A stretch of DNA of 64,000 nucleotides from an uncultured Muribaculaceae bacterium (GTDB lineage: Bacteria; Bacteroidota; Bacteroidia; Bacteroidales; Muribaculaceae). This document shows positions 25,415 through 34,502 of this stretch, piece by piece. The DNA lies in contig CAUBJF010000002.1 of the NCBI GenBank assembly GCA_958436175.1, forward strand, positions 248,001-312,000. Direction: 5' to 3'. The translations under genes were made by a program, and so were the position numbers. Every line of letters starts with the position of its first letter. Positions within the stretch are counted from its first letter, which is position 1. Below the pieces are notes generated by a model, which did not search any database, was not told the DNA's origin, and worked only from the letters and a program-made list of their open reading frames with translations.

Positions 25415-26754
25415 AAGCTCGGATCCAAACATTCATACTCCTGTTTTTCGCGGTCTTCTTTTCAGTACCGGCATTTACAGCCGAAAGAGACAAAGTCTAT
25501 GTCATCCCTGTCGAAAGCGAAATAGATCTCGGCATGGCCCACCACTTCAAGAAAGCGTTGGCCGAATCGAAAGAATTCGGAGCGAATCTCATAGTACTAA
25601 AACTGAATACTTTCGGCGGAGCTCTTGACGCGGCGGATTCCATCCGTACTTCACTTCTCAAGACAGTGACTCCGACAGTTGCTTTTGTAGATGTCAATGC
25701 GGCGTCAGCAGGAGCCCTGATTGCTTTGGCGTGCGATAGCGTCTACATGGCTCCCGGAGCAAGCATGGGATCGGCAACCGTAGTTGATGGAAGCGGAACT
25801 CCAATGCCCGAAAAATATCAGTCTTACATGAGTACGATAATGATGGCTACAGCCGAACATCACGGCAAAAAAGCTGTCGGCGACAGCCTGGAATGGCGAC
25901 GCGATCCTACCATCGCCAAATCGATGGTGAATCCCGATGTTTCGGTTTCCATGACGGGACGACAGGCTGTCGAGTGCGGCTACGCCGATGGTATTGCGCC
26001 CGACCTTAACGCCGTCCTTGCCGATTTGGATATGAGCGGCTCTGAAATCCGGTACTACGAAAGCACAGTCTCTGATGATATTTTAGGCTTCCTTTCCAAT
26101 GCCGCAGTACGAGCCGTCCTTATCATGCTAATTCTCGGCGGAATTTACATGGAGATGCACACCCCTGGTTTCGGCTTTGCAGGAGCCGTTGCCGCAATTG
26201 CTGCCATACTCTATTTTCTTCCGATGATGATAGTCGGAAGCGTACCGGCATGGTCGCTCATACTCTTCATCGCCGGAGTAATATTGATAGCCATGGAGAT
26301 ATTCGTCATACCTGGATTCGGAATATGCGGCACCGCAGGTATCATAGCCATAGTCATCTCTATGGTCGGATCAATGATGGGCGGCGATACAGTCACGGGA
26401 TTTGACCTCGGAGGAATAGTGACACCTATAATTGTTGTCGGATGCGGAACTGTAATGGCGGTTGCATTAGTAGCGTGGCTCACTTCCTCAAAAGGTCCCC
26501 GATGCGTACGTCGACACTCCGAGCTTATGACAGAACTAAGGACAACCGACGGATTCATCGGTGTTGACATGGAGCCGAAGAAACTTATCGGACATCATGG
26601 AAAAACATTGACCGAAATGCGTCCGGCAGGCAAGATAGAAGTCGACGGCCAGATCTACGATGCAGTCTCAACTGGCAATTTCATTCCATCCGAACGTAAG
26701 GTCAAGATATTAAAATATGAAAACGCGCAACTCTATGTGTGCGAAATACATTGA
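25411..26754 (+). CDS. NfeD-type membrane serine protease
   Basis: A 447-residue long-form NfeD. A signal peptide (about 1-23) precedes a ClpP-like domain with NTFGGALDAAD (66-76), catalytic Ser99 in NAASAGALIAL and a candidate catalytic Lys135 in PEKYQSYM. Four or so membrane helices follow (about 230-345), then a soluble OB-fold domain (IGHHGKTLTEMRPAGKIEVDG near 390-410). These proteases act with SPFH/stomatin proteins in membrane quality control; an SPFH gene does lie in the window, but 27 kb away. Confidence 0.88.
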   Translation: MKARIQTFILLFFAVFFSVPAFTAERDKVYVIPVESEIDLGMAHHFKKALAESKEFGANLIVLKLNTFGGALDAADSIRTSLLKTVTPTVAFVDVNAASAGALIALACDSVYMAPGASMGSATVVDGSGTPMPEKYQSYMSTIMMATAEHHGKKAVGDSLEWRRDPTIAKSMVNPDVSVSMTGRQAVECGYADGIAPDLNAVLADLDMSGSEIRYYESTVSDDILGFLSNAAVRAVLIMLILGGIYMEMHTPGFGFAGAVAAIAAILYFLPMMIVGSVPAWSLILFIAGVILIAMEIFVIPGFGICGTAGIIAIVISMVGSMMGGDTVTGFDLGGIVTPIIVVGCGTVMAVALVAWLTSSKGPRCVRRHSELMTELRTTDGFIGVDMEPKKLIGHHGKTLTEMRPAGKIEVDGQIYDAVSTGNFIPSERKVKILKYENAQLYVCEIH

Positions 26755-26760
26755 ACGCCT

Positions 26761-27516
26761 ATGAATAATAAGTTCATCGGAATAATTCCGGCACGATACG
26801 CTTCTACTCGCTTTCCCGGCAAACCTCTTGCCATGATTGGCGAAAAGACCATGATTGAACGAGTTTACACGCGAGTCTCATCAGTTCTCGACGATGTCAT
26901 AGTGGCAACTGACGACTCCCGTATAGCCGATGCTGTAGCTGCATTCGGCGGCAAGGCTGTCATGACTTCAGATAAACACCGTAGCGGTACGGACCGCTGT
27001 CGCGAAGCGTACCACCTTGCAGGTTCGGATGCCAACGTCGTTATCAATATTCAGGGAGACGAACCCTTCATCGCACAATCGCAATTACAATCTTTGATGA
27101 ATTCGTTCGATGACCCGGAAGTCGAAATAGCATCCCTTGCCCGTCCATATGACCCGTCCCGAGGTTTTGAGCCTCTGTTTGACCCGAACACCCCCAAGGT
27201 TGTGATGGACAAAGACATGAATGCGCTCTATTTCTCACGTTCGATTGTACCCTATGTACGAAACTATGAATGGAAAGAATGGGTCGATAAAGCTCAGTTC
27301 TTCACTCATGTCGGCCTCTATGGATATCGGGCAAACGTTCTTGAAGCACTTGGAGATCTGCCTCAAACGCCCCTCGAACTTGCGGAATCTCTCGAACAGT
27401 TACGGTGGCTCCAGAACGGCTGCAAAATACGCATGTCTCTAACTACTGAACCGACGATCGGCATAGATACACCTGCCGACCTTGAGGCTGCCATTAAATA
27501 TATCTCCGGACAATGA
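26761..27516 (+). CDS. kdsB: 3-deoxy-manno-octulosonate cytidylyltransferase (CMP-Kdo synthetase)
   Basis: A 251-residue cytosolic enzyme making CMP-Kdo for lipid A core. It begins with the nucleotidyltransferase motif IIPARYASTRFPGKPL (8-23), followed by VINIQGDEPFI near 93-103 and the substrate segment RSGTDRCREA near 67-76. Length matches KdsB. It is 6 bases after nfeD and overlaps the M16 gene by 4 bases. Confidence 0.94.
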   Translation: MNNKFIGIIPARYASTRFPGKPLAMIGEKTMIERVYTRVSSVLDDVIVATDDSRIADAVAAFGGKAVMTSDKHRSGTDRCREAYHLAGSDANVVINIQGDEPFIAQSQLQSLMNSFDDPEVEIASLARPYDPSRGFEPLFDPNTPKVVMDKDMNALYFSRSIVPYVRNYEWKEWVDKAQFFTHVGLYGYRANVLEALGDLPQTPLELAESLEQLRWLQNGCKIRMSLTTEPTIGIDTPADLEAAIKYISGQ

Positions 27517-28808
27517 GCTTAGACCGTAGCATAGTTCCTGAAGTCACTCCTTTCGGAAAGATGACAGTGCCGCCTCAGGAAGTGGTGATGCTATCCAACG
27601 GCATAACACTTCATATTTATCGAGGAGGCGACCAGCCGATCTGTAATTTCTCTGTCGTATTTCCAGGAGGCACTGCAGAGATGGGATCCGAATGTTTAGC
27701 GACCCTTGTGACCGCCCAAATGATTGAAGGCACCCGGCATCATAGTTCTCAGGAGATAGCGGGATTCCTCGATTTCTATGGAGTCCGATTTGGGTTCCGC
27801 GCATATGCCCATAATACCATTGCCGATTTCTACATGCTGACGGAGAAAGCGCACGATGTACTGCCCATGATAGCCGAGATTGTCTCCGAACCTATATATC
27901 CGGCGACAGAATTAGCTACCGCCAAAACCCGAATATCATCATCGCTTCTTGCGGCACATGAAGATGTTGCCTCTCTGGCCGGAGAACTCTTCAACGAGCT
28001 TATATGCGGACCAGGCAATCCCATCGGGAGACCACTCACTCAAGAACTAATCGACAGTATCGCACCAGAAGTCCTCCGCCGTGAGTACAATATACGCTTT
28101 TCCCCGGCAGGTATGCATCTTTTCCTATCGGGAATGGTCGACGACGATCTTATAAAGCTCGTAGCAGTTACATTTGGTTCACTACCCGGCAATAGGAACA
28201 TTCCCCGGTATCATATTGCAAAAATGAAACCTTCGGCTCCAGGCACGCATTTCATTGCCAAAGAGGATGCTTTTCAATCAGCTATAATATGCGGACTGCC
28301 GACCATAGGCCGCAACAATCCGGACTATATTCCTCTACGTCTTGCGGTCATGGCACTTGGAGGTTATTTCGGCAGCCGTCTGATGAAGAATATACGCGAA
28401 GAAAAAGGACTCACTTATGGAATCGGTGCGTCATTGTCCGGTTCGCAGGACGGCGCATACATGAGTATTGCAGCTCAATGCGACTGCTCCATGGCCCGTA
28501 CCGTCGTCAAAGAAATCAAGAACGAGTTGCACAATCTTGGCGATAACCCTCCTGAGGGTGATGAGCTTCATCGCTTGAAACTGAATGCTATGACATCCTT
28601 GGCAGAACTGCTCGACTCACCTCAGTCCATACTCAGTTACTACGCCAACAACTTACTTGTAGGCACACCCGACAAGTATTTCGAATCCCAGCAAAAGGCC
28701 ATCGAGACACTCAGTCCTGAGAATATTGCAAGAGGCGCACGACTATATCTCAACCCTGAGCGTCTCATCATAGTCACCGCCGGAGGAAAACGGGCCAATT
28801 CTTTCTGA
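27513..28808 (+). CDS. M16-family peptidase homologue lacking the catalytic zinc motif
   Basis: A 431-residue two-domain protein of the pitrilysin/processing-peptidase family. The helix that should carry HxxEH, after VVFPGGTAEMGSE, reads LATLVTAQMIEGT, so zinc binding is lost. The C-terminal half keeps the substrate-binding R/Y motif (SRLMKNIREEKGLTYGIGAS). This is the pattern of the non-catalytic partner in two-subunit M16B peptidases. No HxxEH subunit is found in this window. It overlaps kdsB by 4 bases and is 1 base from the next gene. No signal peptide is evident, so it is likely cytosolic. Confidence 0.82.
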   Translation: MSLDRSIVPEVTPFGKMTVPPQEVVMLSNGITLHIYRGGDQPICNFSVVFPGGTAEMGSECLATLVTAQMIEGTRHHSSQEIAGFLDFYGVRFGFRAYAHNTIADFYMLTEKAHDVLPMIAEIVSEPIYPATELATAKTRISSSLLAAHEDVASLAGELFNELICGPGNPIGRPLTQELIDSIAPEVLRREYNIRFSPAGMHLFLSGMVDDDLIKLVAVTFGSLPGNRNIPRYHIAKMKPSAPGTHFIAKEDAFQSAIICGLPTIGRNNPDYIPLRLAVMALGGYFGSRLMKNIREEKGLTYGIGASLSGSQDGAYMSIAAQCDCSMARTVVKEIKNELHNLGDNPPEGDELHRLKLNAMTSLAELLDSPQSILSYYANNLLVGTPDKYFESQQKAIETLSPENIARGARLYLNPERLIIVTAGGKRANSF

Positions 28809-28809
28809 T

Positions 28810-29838
28810 ATGAACAAGGTATTCCTATTCTCTCTTTTCCTTGTACTCAGCACAAATGCCTCCGGTGCCTCAAACACGTTATCCGAACGCAACATAAAGC
28901 TTCCGGAACTTATTGTTTCAGGTAAGAACAAGAAGGTGCTTCACATTATTGGCTATATGCGCGAGTATTCGACCTTGACTACCCTTTCCGACACGGTTTT
29001 CCTCTACAGGGAAAAGCTTGTGGACTTTGCCCCTTCCAACATAAACATAAAATTTGAAGGATGGAATCTACCTCGCATCATGTCAAGCAAATCTTACTAC
29101 CGTTTCACAAACGATGCGGGTCTTGACAGTGTAAGCAACAAGTACTACCGCTACTTCACTTTTGCGGATTATATAGGTCTACCCAAACCGGAGACTATCC
29201 CCATAAACCTTCAAAATGACAGATCCGGCACTGACACTATCAAAGCACGGTATGGTCTTAACGCTCTTTGGGAAAAAGACAGCGAACAAGTAAAGCTTGA
29301 AATCGACCTGCTGAACGATACGGCAAGACTAAAGCAGTTCCCGATGCTGAATAAATTCACTCGTGATGATTATCTCGATTTCAGGGAACTGAAGATACAA
29401 TACCTTTTCGATGGCGTGGATTACGACATTGTGAATCCTGAAAAACTGACAAAGATGTCGTTCACCATCGAATCTAAAGGACGAGTCGATAAACGGGTGT
29501 CTATGTCGCCTTCTTCAAAACCTGAATGGGTCAGCACATATGCAGAACTGTATGTCCTTGACCGTGAATATATCTCACGGTCGGATGCGAACAAATGGAG
29601 AAAACAGTATATCGACTGGAATATGGCAGCCCCATATCTCGGACAGATTGTTCCCCCACGGACAGACACGATAGACATCCTGGTTTCCAGGGTCGACGCT
29701 ATAGACCACCAGCAAGTACGTCTGCGCGAGGAAACTGACATGCGTCTCGCAGGGCCGCACATCGAAGAAGGCAAGAAAAATTTCACCGTGCTGAACCGTC
29801 TCAAGTTTATGGCCAAGCAACTACTGCCTTTTCTCTAA
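28810..29838 (+). CDS. Exported protein of unknown function
   Basis: A 342-residue protein with a signal peptide (about 1-20, ending NASGAS). Near residues 30-65, LPELIVSGKNKKVLHIIGYM followed by REYSTLTTLSDTVFLYREK, it recalls plug or carboxypeptidase-regulatory-like segments of Bacteroidales outer-membrane proteins, but no full barrel follows. The rest alternates polar and aromatic residues with no motif I recognise. The stop is followed by about 110 bases before pfp. It is the last gene of the 23418-29838 run. Confidence 0.6.
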   Translation: MNKVFLFSLFLVLSTNASGASNTLSERNIKLPELIVSGKNKKVLHIIGYMREYSTLTTLSDTVFLYREKLVDFAPSNINIKFEGWNLPRIMSSKSYYRFTNDAGLDSVSNKYYRYFTFADYIGLPKPETIPINLQNDRSGTDTIKARYGLNALWEKDSEQVKLEIDLLNDTARLKQFPMLNKFTRDDYLDFRELKIQYLFDGVDYDIVNPEKLTKMSFTIESKGRVDKRVSMSPSSKPEWVSTYAELYVLDREYISRSDANKWRKQYIDWNMAAPYLGQIVPPRTDTIDILVSRVDAIDHQQVRLREETDMRLAGPHIEEGKKNFTVLNRLKFMAKQLLPFL

Positions 29839-29947
29839 AATTAAGGGCAATTCAACACTTATTCACAATTAAATCAACGAAATCTCGTGTTTTTTTGCTT
29901 ACTTTGCAGTCAAAATTTAAACCAATCCACGTACTACGCATAACAAC

Positions 29948-31597
29948 ATGAAAAAGAGCGCTTTACAAAAAGTAAGAGCAACATATCAGCCTAAGTTGCC
30001 TATCGTTCTTACCGGTTCAGTCAAAGTGGTGGAAGGCCGTCCGACAGAGTCAGTTGCTGACCAGGAAGCCATCCGCCGTCTCTTCCCCAATACATACGGA
30101 CTTCCCGAAATCCGATTTGAAAAGAATCCCAATCCAGTTCCGAGCAAACCTATCAACGTCGGCGTAATTCTTTCTGGCGGCCAGGCTCCCGGCGGTCACA
30201 ACGTAATCTCCGGCCTTTTTGACGGTATCAAAAAAATCAACCGCGACAGCCGACTTTTCGGCTTTTTGATGGGCCCCGGCGGTTTGGTAGACCACAAATA
30301 TATTGAACTGACATCTGCCATCATCGATGAGTACCGCAACACAGGCGGCTTCGACATCATCGGTTCAGGCCGTACCAAGCTCGAAAAAGTCGACCAGTTC
30401 GACAAAGGTCTCGAAATTCTCAAAGAACTCAATATCCAGGCTCTTGTCATCATCGGTGGCGACGATTCCAATACCAATGCCGCAATCCTGGCAGAGTACT
30501 ATAAAGAAAAGAATACGGGCATACAGGTAATCGGCTGCCCCAAGACTATCGACGGCGACCTAAAGAACGAAGTCATCGAAACTTCCTTTGGTTTTGACAC
30601 TGCTACAAAGGTCTACTCGGAGGTAATCGGCAACATCGAACGTGACTGCAACTCAGCAAAGAAATACTGGCACTTTATCAAACTGATGGGTCGTTCTGCA
30701 AGCCATATCGCCCTGGAATGTGCCCTTCAGTGCCAGCCTAACATCTGTCTCATCTCCGAAGAAGTTGAAGCCAAAAACATGAGCCTCGACGATATCGTCA
30801 AGTACATCGGCGACATCGTTATTTCCCGTGCACAGGACGGCAACAACTTCGGTGTAGTCCTCGTACCGGAAGGTCTTATCGAATTCATTCCCGAATATAA
30901 ACGACTCATCCGCGAACTCAACGAACTCCTCGGAGCCAACAAGGCAGTCGTCAAATCCATGCACGAAGATGAACTGACAAAGTTCATTCTCGCCAACCTT
31001 TCTGCCGAAAACATTGCCGCCCTTAAGAAACTTCCCGAAGAAGTATCCCGTCAGCTCATGCTCGACCGCGACCCCCACGGAAACGTCCAGGTTTCTCTCA
31101 TCGAGACAGAAAAGCTTCTCAGCGGCCTTGTTGGAGAATATGTCAACAAGAACGAAGCTTTCCAGGCAGCCAAGGGCAAATATTCCAGCCAGCACCACTT
31201 CTTTGGCTACGAAGGTCGTTGTGCAGATCCCTCTAACTTCGATGCCGACTACTGCTACTCTCTGGGCTTCAACGCAGCTGCCCTTATCAAATCGGGCGTG
31301 ACCGGATATATGTCCTCTATCCGCAATCTCGTCAAACCTGCCGTTCAGTGGATTCCCGGTGGTATCCCAATCACAATGATGATGAACGTAGAACGCCGCA
31401 ACGCAGAAGACAAGCCCGTGATACAGAAAGCTCTCGTACGTCTCGACGGCAAGCCCTTCTTGAAATTCGCTTCACAGCGTGACACATGGGCACATAACAC
31501 CTGCTACGTATATCCCGGTCCCATCCAATACTTTGGTCCCGCCGAGGTTTGCGACCAGCCGTCTATGACCATCAAATACGAGCACGAAAACAAATAA
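29948..31597 (+). CDS. pfp: Pyrophosphate-fructose 6-phosphate 1-phosphotransferase
   Basis: A 549-residue cytosolic enzyme of the long PPi-PFK group. The phosphoryl-donor site reads GGDDSNTNA at 170-178 (the Asp that marks PPi rather than ATP use), followed by PKTIDGDLKN with K199 and D202, and MGRSASHIALE. It interconverts fructose 6-phosphate and fructose 1,6-bisphosphate using PPi. A near-consensus TTACTTTG at 29900-29907 may be its -7 box. Codon use is strongly biased, consistent with high expression. Confidence 0.95.
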   Translation: MKKSALQKVRATYQPKLPIVLTGSVKVVEGRPTESVADQEAIRRLFPNTYGLPEIRFEKNPNPVPSKPINVGVILSGGQAPGGHNVISGLFDGIKKINRDSRLFGFLMGPGGLVDHKYIELTSAIIDEYRNTGGFDIIGSGRTKLEKVDQFDKGLEILKELNIQALVIIGGDDSNTNAAILAEYYKEKNTGIQVIGCPKTIDGDLKNEVIETSFGFDTATKVYSEVIGNIERDCNSAKKYWHFIKLMGRSASHIALECALQCQPNICLISEEVEAKNMSLDDIVKYIGDIVISRAQDGNNFGVVLVPEGLIEFIPEYKRLIRELNELLGANKAVVKSMHEDELTKFILANLSAENIAALKKLPEEVSRQLMLDRDPHGNVQVSLIETEKLLSGLVGEYVNKNEAFQAAKGKYSSQHHFFGYEGRCADPSNFDADYCYSLGFNAAALIKSGVTGYMSSIRNLVKPAVQWIPGGIPITMMMNVERRNAEDKPVIQKALVRLDGKPFLKFASQRDTWAHNTCYVYPGPIQYFGPAEVCDQPSMTIKYEHENK

Positions 31598-31640
31598 ACC
31601 GACCTCAAGTCGGTATAAAGACCCGAATCTCAGCTTGCAA

Positions 31641-31682
31641 AGCCTGCCCGGGGAAGCAATTCCGCTTCTGGCAGGCTTTTTT
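31641..31682 (+). terminator. pfp terminator
   Basis: AGCCTGCC (31641-31648) pairs with GGCAGGCT (31670-31677); the loop holds an inner GAAGC/GCTTC stem. A T run follows (31677-31682). Confidence 0.8.
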
Positions 31683-31715
31683 ATGTCCGAAAGATAAAAC
31701 TTAGAAATTGCTGAA

Positions 31716-31735
31716 ATGTTATAAAACTATAACAT
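31716..31735 (+). promoter_or_regulatory. Inverted repeat before the DUF308 gene
   Basis: ATGTTATA and TATAACAT, 8 bp each, with a 4-base spacer, 17 bases before the ATG at 31753. It may be an operator or a leader hairpin; AT-rich, so chance is possible. Confidence 0.3.
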
Positions 31736-31752
31736 CTATCTACACTAATGAT

Positions 31753-32313
31753 ATGAGAAAGATTGAATTTGAATCAGGCATAAGCAATTTCTGGTGGGTA
31801 CCATTACTGACAGGACTTATCTGTGTTGGTCTTGGGATATGGACCCTTGCTGCTCCGACTACAGCCCTGATTATGCTTGCATATATCTTTGCCGCCGGAC
31901 TCGTCGTGGCCGGTGGTATAAATGTGATTTTTTCTATTGCGATGTCACGCTATTCCGCGGGATGGGGCTGGACACTCGCTCTCGGTATCCTCGAATTACT
32001 TTCAGGCATATGGCTTCTGGCACTTCCCGAAACGACGGTCGTATCGACATTCATTTTCGTTGTAGGTTTCTTCATAATCTTAGCAGCTATCAACTCGCTT
32101 TGCGAAGCGTTATCTCTGTCGATATTCTCCTTATGGTGGACGATATGGGCTGTTGTGCTCCTGATAGCAACCATCGTACTCGGCGCTATTTTTCTAACGA
32201 ATCCAATCGGCGGAGGTGTCGCAGTCTGGCTTTGGATATCGCTTTCGTTTATCACTTTCGGCACATATCGGATCATTCTGGCTTTCAGGATTGCCAGAAT
32301 GACAAAAGAATGA
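31753..32313 (+). CDS. HdeD/DUF308-family membrane protein
   Basis: A 186-residue protein with six membrane helices in three tandem pairs, the HdeD layout, with glycine-rich turns such as WWVPLLTGLICVGLGIW at the start. HdeD of enterobacteria helps acid resistance; the role in Bacteroidales is not established. The ATG at 31753 is chosen because the 15 residues before it are polar and lie within the inverted repeat region. A single gene between two terminators. Confidence 0.82.
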   Translation: MRKIEFESGISNFWWVPLLTGLICVGLGIWTLAAPTTALIMLAYIFAAGLVVAGGINVIFSIAMSRYSAGWGWTLALGILELLSGIWLLALPETTVVSTFIFVVGFFIILAAINSLCEALSLSIFSLWWTIWAVVLLIATIVLGAIFLTNPIGGGVAVWLWISLSFITFGTYRIILAFRIARMTKE

Positions 32314-32332
32314 CAAGGGACGCCACATTATT

Positions 32333-32368
32333 AAAACCGGTGTCCAGATTGTCCTGGACACCGGTTTT
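32333..32368. terminator. Bidirectional terminator between convergent genes
   Basis: A perfect 15-bp stem (32333-32347 with 32354-32368) with a 6-base loop. Each arm begins or ends in AAAA/TTTT, so it can stop both the DUF308 gene and the ROK-kinase operon. Confidence 0.88.
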
Positions 32369-32388
32369 ATATATTAAGGAAAAGTAAA

Positions 32389-33489
32389 TTATTCCGCATC
32401 AAGCTGTGACAGTGCATATACATATGCACCAATAGAAATAGCCCTCGAGGCTCCGAGTTTGGACACCATGATACCGGTACGCTTCATAGGATCGTAAGTA
32501 ACTGTCTGGTCTGTACCGTAAACAGGGATCTGACGGCTGTCGCCTACAACGAATTTAGCAAATTCAAGTTCGTCGTCGAGATCAAACACACGCATCTGCA
32601 CTCGCTGTACGTCATCGCCGCCACGTGTCTTCAGGGTAGAACGAAGTTCCTTGAGCAATGCCGGTTTGATGTACTTGAAGGCACCCGTAAGACCGCCGCC
32701 TATCACCACGAGAGAATCGGTAAGGGTGATTGCATTTGCAAATGCATCTCCGGCTATTTCACCGAACATCTCGAACGATTTGATCGCAGCTTCTTTGTCC
32801 CCTTCAGCCTGCCCTTCGGCAATGAGGAAGATATCGTAGGGGGTAAGCTCACGCTTGTCGCCTGAAAGGTTTGCATATTCGCGTTTTACTGCACGGATAG
32901 CAGCACCTTCTTCGACAATGATCTCGGGTTCGCGTTTGTTCTTGAGGCAGAAAGTCTCGACACAGCAGTTGTTGCCGAGGTTGAGCTTACCGTTGATTAC
33001 AGAACCTATGCCGAGACCTGTGCCGAATGTATAACCGAGGAGGTTGCTGTACTGACGCTGGCCTCCGAGTTCTTTGACTCGACGATTGACTTCGGGAAGA
33101 GCACCGCCGGTAGCCTCTCCAAAGGCGAAAAGATCGCCGTCGTTATTGATGTAGACAGGTAAACCGAATTTGCTCTTGAGGAACGGCCCTAAGGCAACGC
33201 CGTCGCGGAAAGCATCCGGAAAATTCGGCAGATAGCCACCGATGATACCGTTGCGGTAATCGGCAGGGCCAGGGAAAGCAAAGCTTATAGCCACCGGTTT
33301 ATCTTCGAGCTTCTCGATTATTTCGGAAAAGCCTTTTACCATCGTTGCCAGACATGTATCGAGATCCTGTGCATTGGAAGGATATGTGACGGGCTCCACA
33401 ATAAAATCATAGCCACGCATTGCACTGAAAACGAGGTTAGTGCCACCGGCATCGAGAGTAACAACTACTCGTTGGTCGTTCTTATACAT
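32389..33489 (-). CDS. ROK-family sugar kinase
   Basis: A 366-residue cytosolic protein with phosphate-1 motif LDAGGTN (12-18), a catalytic-loop NDGDLFAFGEA, and the glycine-rich GTGLGIGSVINGKL segment. The usual ROK zinc motif CxCGxxGC is not present; instead there is NCCVETFCLKN. The sugar is not certain: glucose, mannose or fructose are all possible, and its position after manA favours mannose or fructose. The start at 33489 begins directly at the kinase fold; the open frame upstream overlaps the manA stop. Confidence 0.82.
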   Translation of the reverse strand: MYKNDQRVVVTLDAGGTNLVFSAMRGYDFIVEPVTYPSNAQDLDTCLATMVKGFSEIIEKLEDKPVAISFAFPGPADYRNGIIGGYLPNFPDAFRDGVALGPFLKSKFGLPVYINNDGDLFAFGEATGGALPEVNRRVKELGGQRQYSNLLGYTFGTGLGIGSVINGKLNLGNNCCVETFCLKNKREPEIIVEEGAAIRAVKREYANLSGDKRELTPYDIFLIAEGQAEGDKEAAIKSFEMFGEIAGDAFANAITLTDSLVVIGGGLTGAFKYIKPALLKELRSTLKTRGGDDVQRVQMRVFDLDDELEFAKFVVGDSRQIPVYGTDQTVTYDPMKRTGIMVSKLGASRAISIGAYVYALSQLDAE

Positions 33490-33523
33490 ATTAGATCTTT
33501 CTTTGGTATTATCAATATAAGGA

Positions 33524-34492
33524 TTAAGGTACATAGACGGATACGAGATCGCCCTTGCCGCCAAGGACAATAGAAGATACGACAGCGGGAACGAGAGCTG
33601 TCTCACCCTGTGAGAGTGTAAGCTTCTGTTCGCCGTTATCTACGGTTAGACTACCCTTTGTACAGATAAGGACAGTGAACGAATCACGTCCAGAGAGTTC
33701 GAGCCTCTGTGTCCCATCTACCCCGATAAGTTCTGTCGTAAAGTATTTCGACTCAGCGAGGAGCTTGGTCTCTCCTTTCGCTGCCTGAACATTCGGTACT
33801 GTGATGTCATCGACATCATCAAAATTTATTGCATCGACCGATTCTTCGACATGGAGCTGACGGGGATTGCCATGGGCATCGCGTCGGTCGTAGTCATAGA
33901 TACGATATGTGATATCGGAAGCCTCCTGAATTTCGAGGACAAAGTTTCCACGTCCTATGCTATGCACACGACCGGCCGGCAGATAGAAGACATCACCAGG
34001 TTTAGTATAGTATTTTCGAAGTGATCCGATTATCGTGTTGTCTGAAACTTCCTTTCGGAATTCTTCCGCATCAATTTTCTTAGAGAAACCGGCATAGAGG
34101 TATGCATCATCCGCAGGTGCTACGCTATACCACATCTCAGTCTTTCCCAAGGAATTATGACGCTTTTCCGCGAGTTCGTCATCGGGATGAACCTGCACAG
34201 ACAGATCGTCAGCAGAATCGATAAGCTTTATAAGCAGTGGAAAATTCCCATTGAAACGTTCCATGAGACGACGACCCATAATATCGTTACCGTAACGACT
34301 GATGAGATCGTTGAGTTTATCTCCTTTATGAGAGCCATTAGCTACTATGGATTCGTGGCCAGGCATAGGCGAAAGCTCCCAGCTTTCGCCTATAGTGTCG
34401 CCCTGGCTTTCTATGCCCTTGAATTCAGCAATCCTTTTACCTCCCCATATCACACTTTTGAAATAGGGCTCAAATTTTAGAATTTCATTCAT
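33524..34492 (-). CDS. manA: Mannose-6-phosphate isomerase, class I
   Basis: A 322-residue zinc enzyme of the short (Bacillus-type) class. It starts MNEILKFEPYFKSVIWGGKR; metal ligands are visible as Q100 and H102 in VQVHPDDE, E119 in GKTEMWY, and His in GRVHSIGRG near 177. It interconverts mannose 6-phosphate and fructose 6-phosphate. It lies 10 bases after the DUF4861 gene and 34 bases before the ROK kinase. Confidence 0.93.
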   Translation of the reverse strand: MNEILKFEPYFKSVIWGGKRIAEFKGIESQGDTIGESWELSPMPGHESIVANGSHKGDKLNDLISRYGNDIMGRRLMERFNGNFPLLIKLIDSADDLSVQVHPDDELAEKRHNSLGKTEMWYSVAPADDAYLYAGFSKKIDAEEFRKEVSDNTIIGSLRKYYTKPGDVFYLPAGRVHSIGRGNFVLEIQEASDITYRIYDYDRRDAHGNPRQLHVEESVDAINFDDVDDITVPNVQAAKGETKLLAESKYFTTELIGVDGTQRLELSGRDSFTVLICTKGSLTVDNGEQKLTLSQGETALVPAVVSSIVLGGKGDLVSVYVP

Positions 34493-34502
34493 AGTGATTT
34501 CA

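Noticed and set aside
33490..33606. Longer N-terminus for the ROK kinase
   Set aside because: The extension would overlap the manA 3' end by 83 bases and precedes the normal start of the kinase fold.
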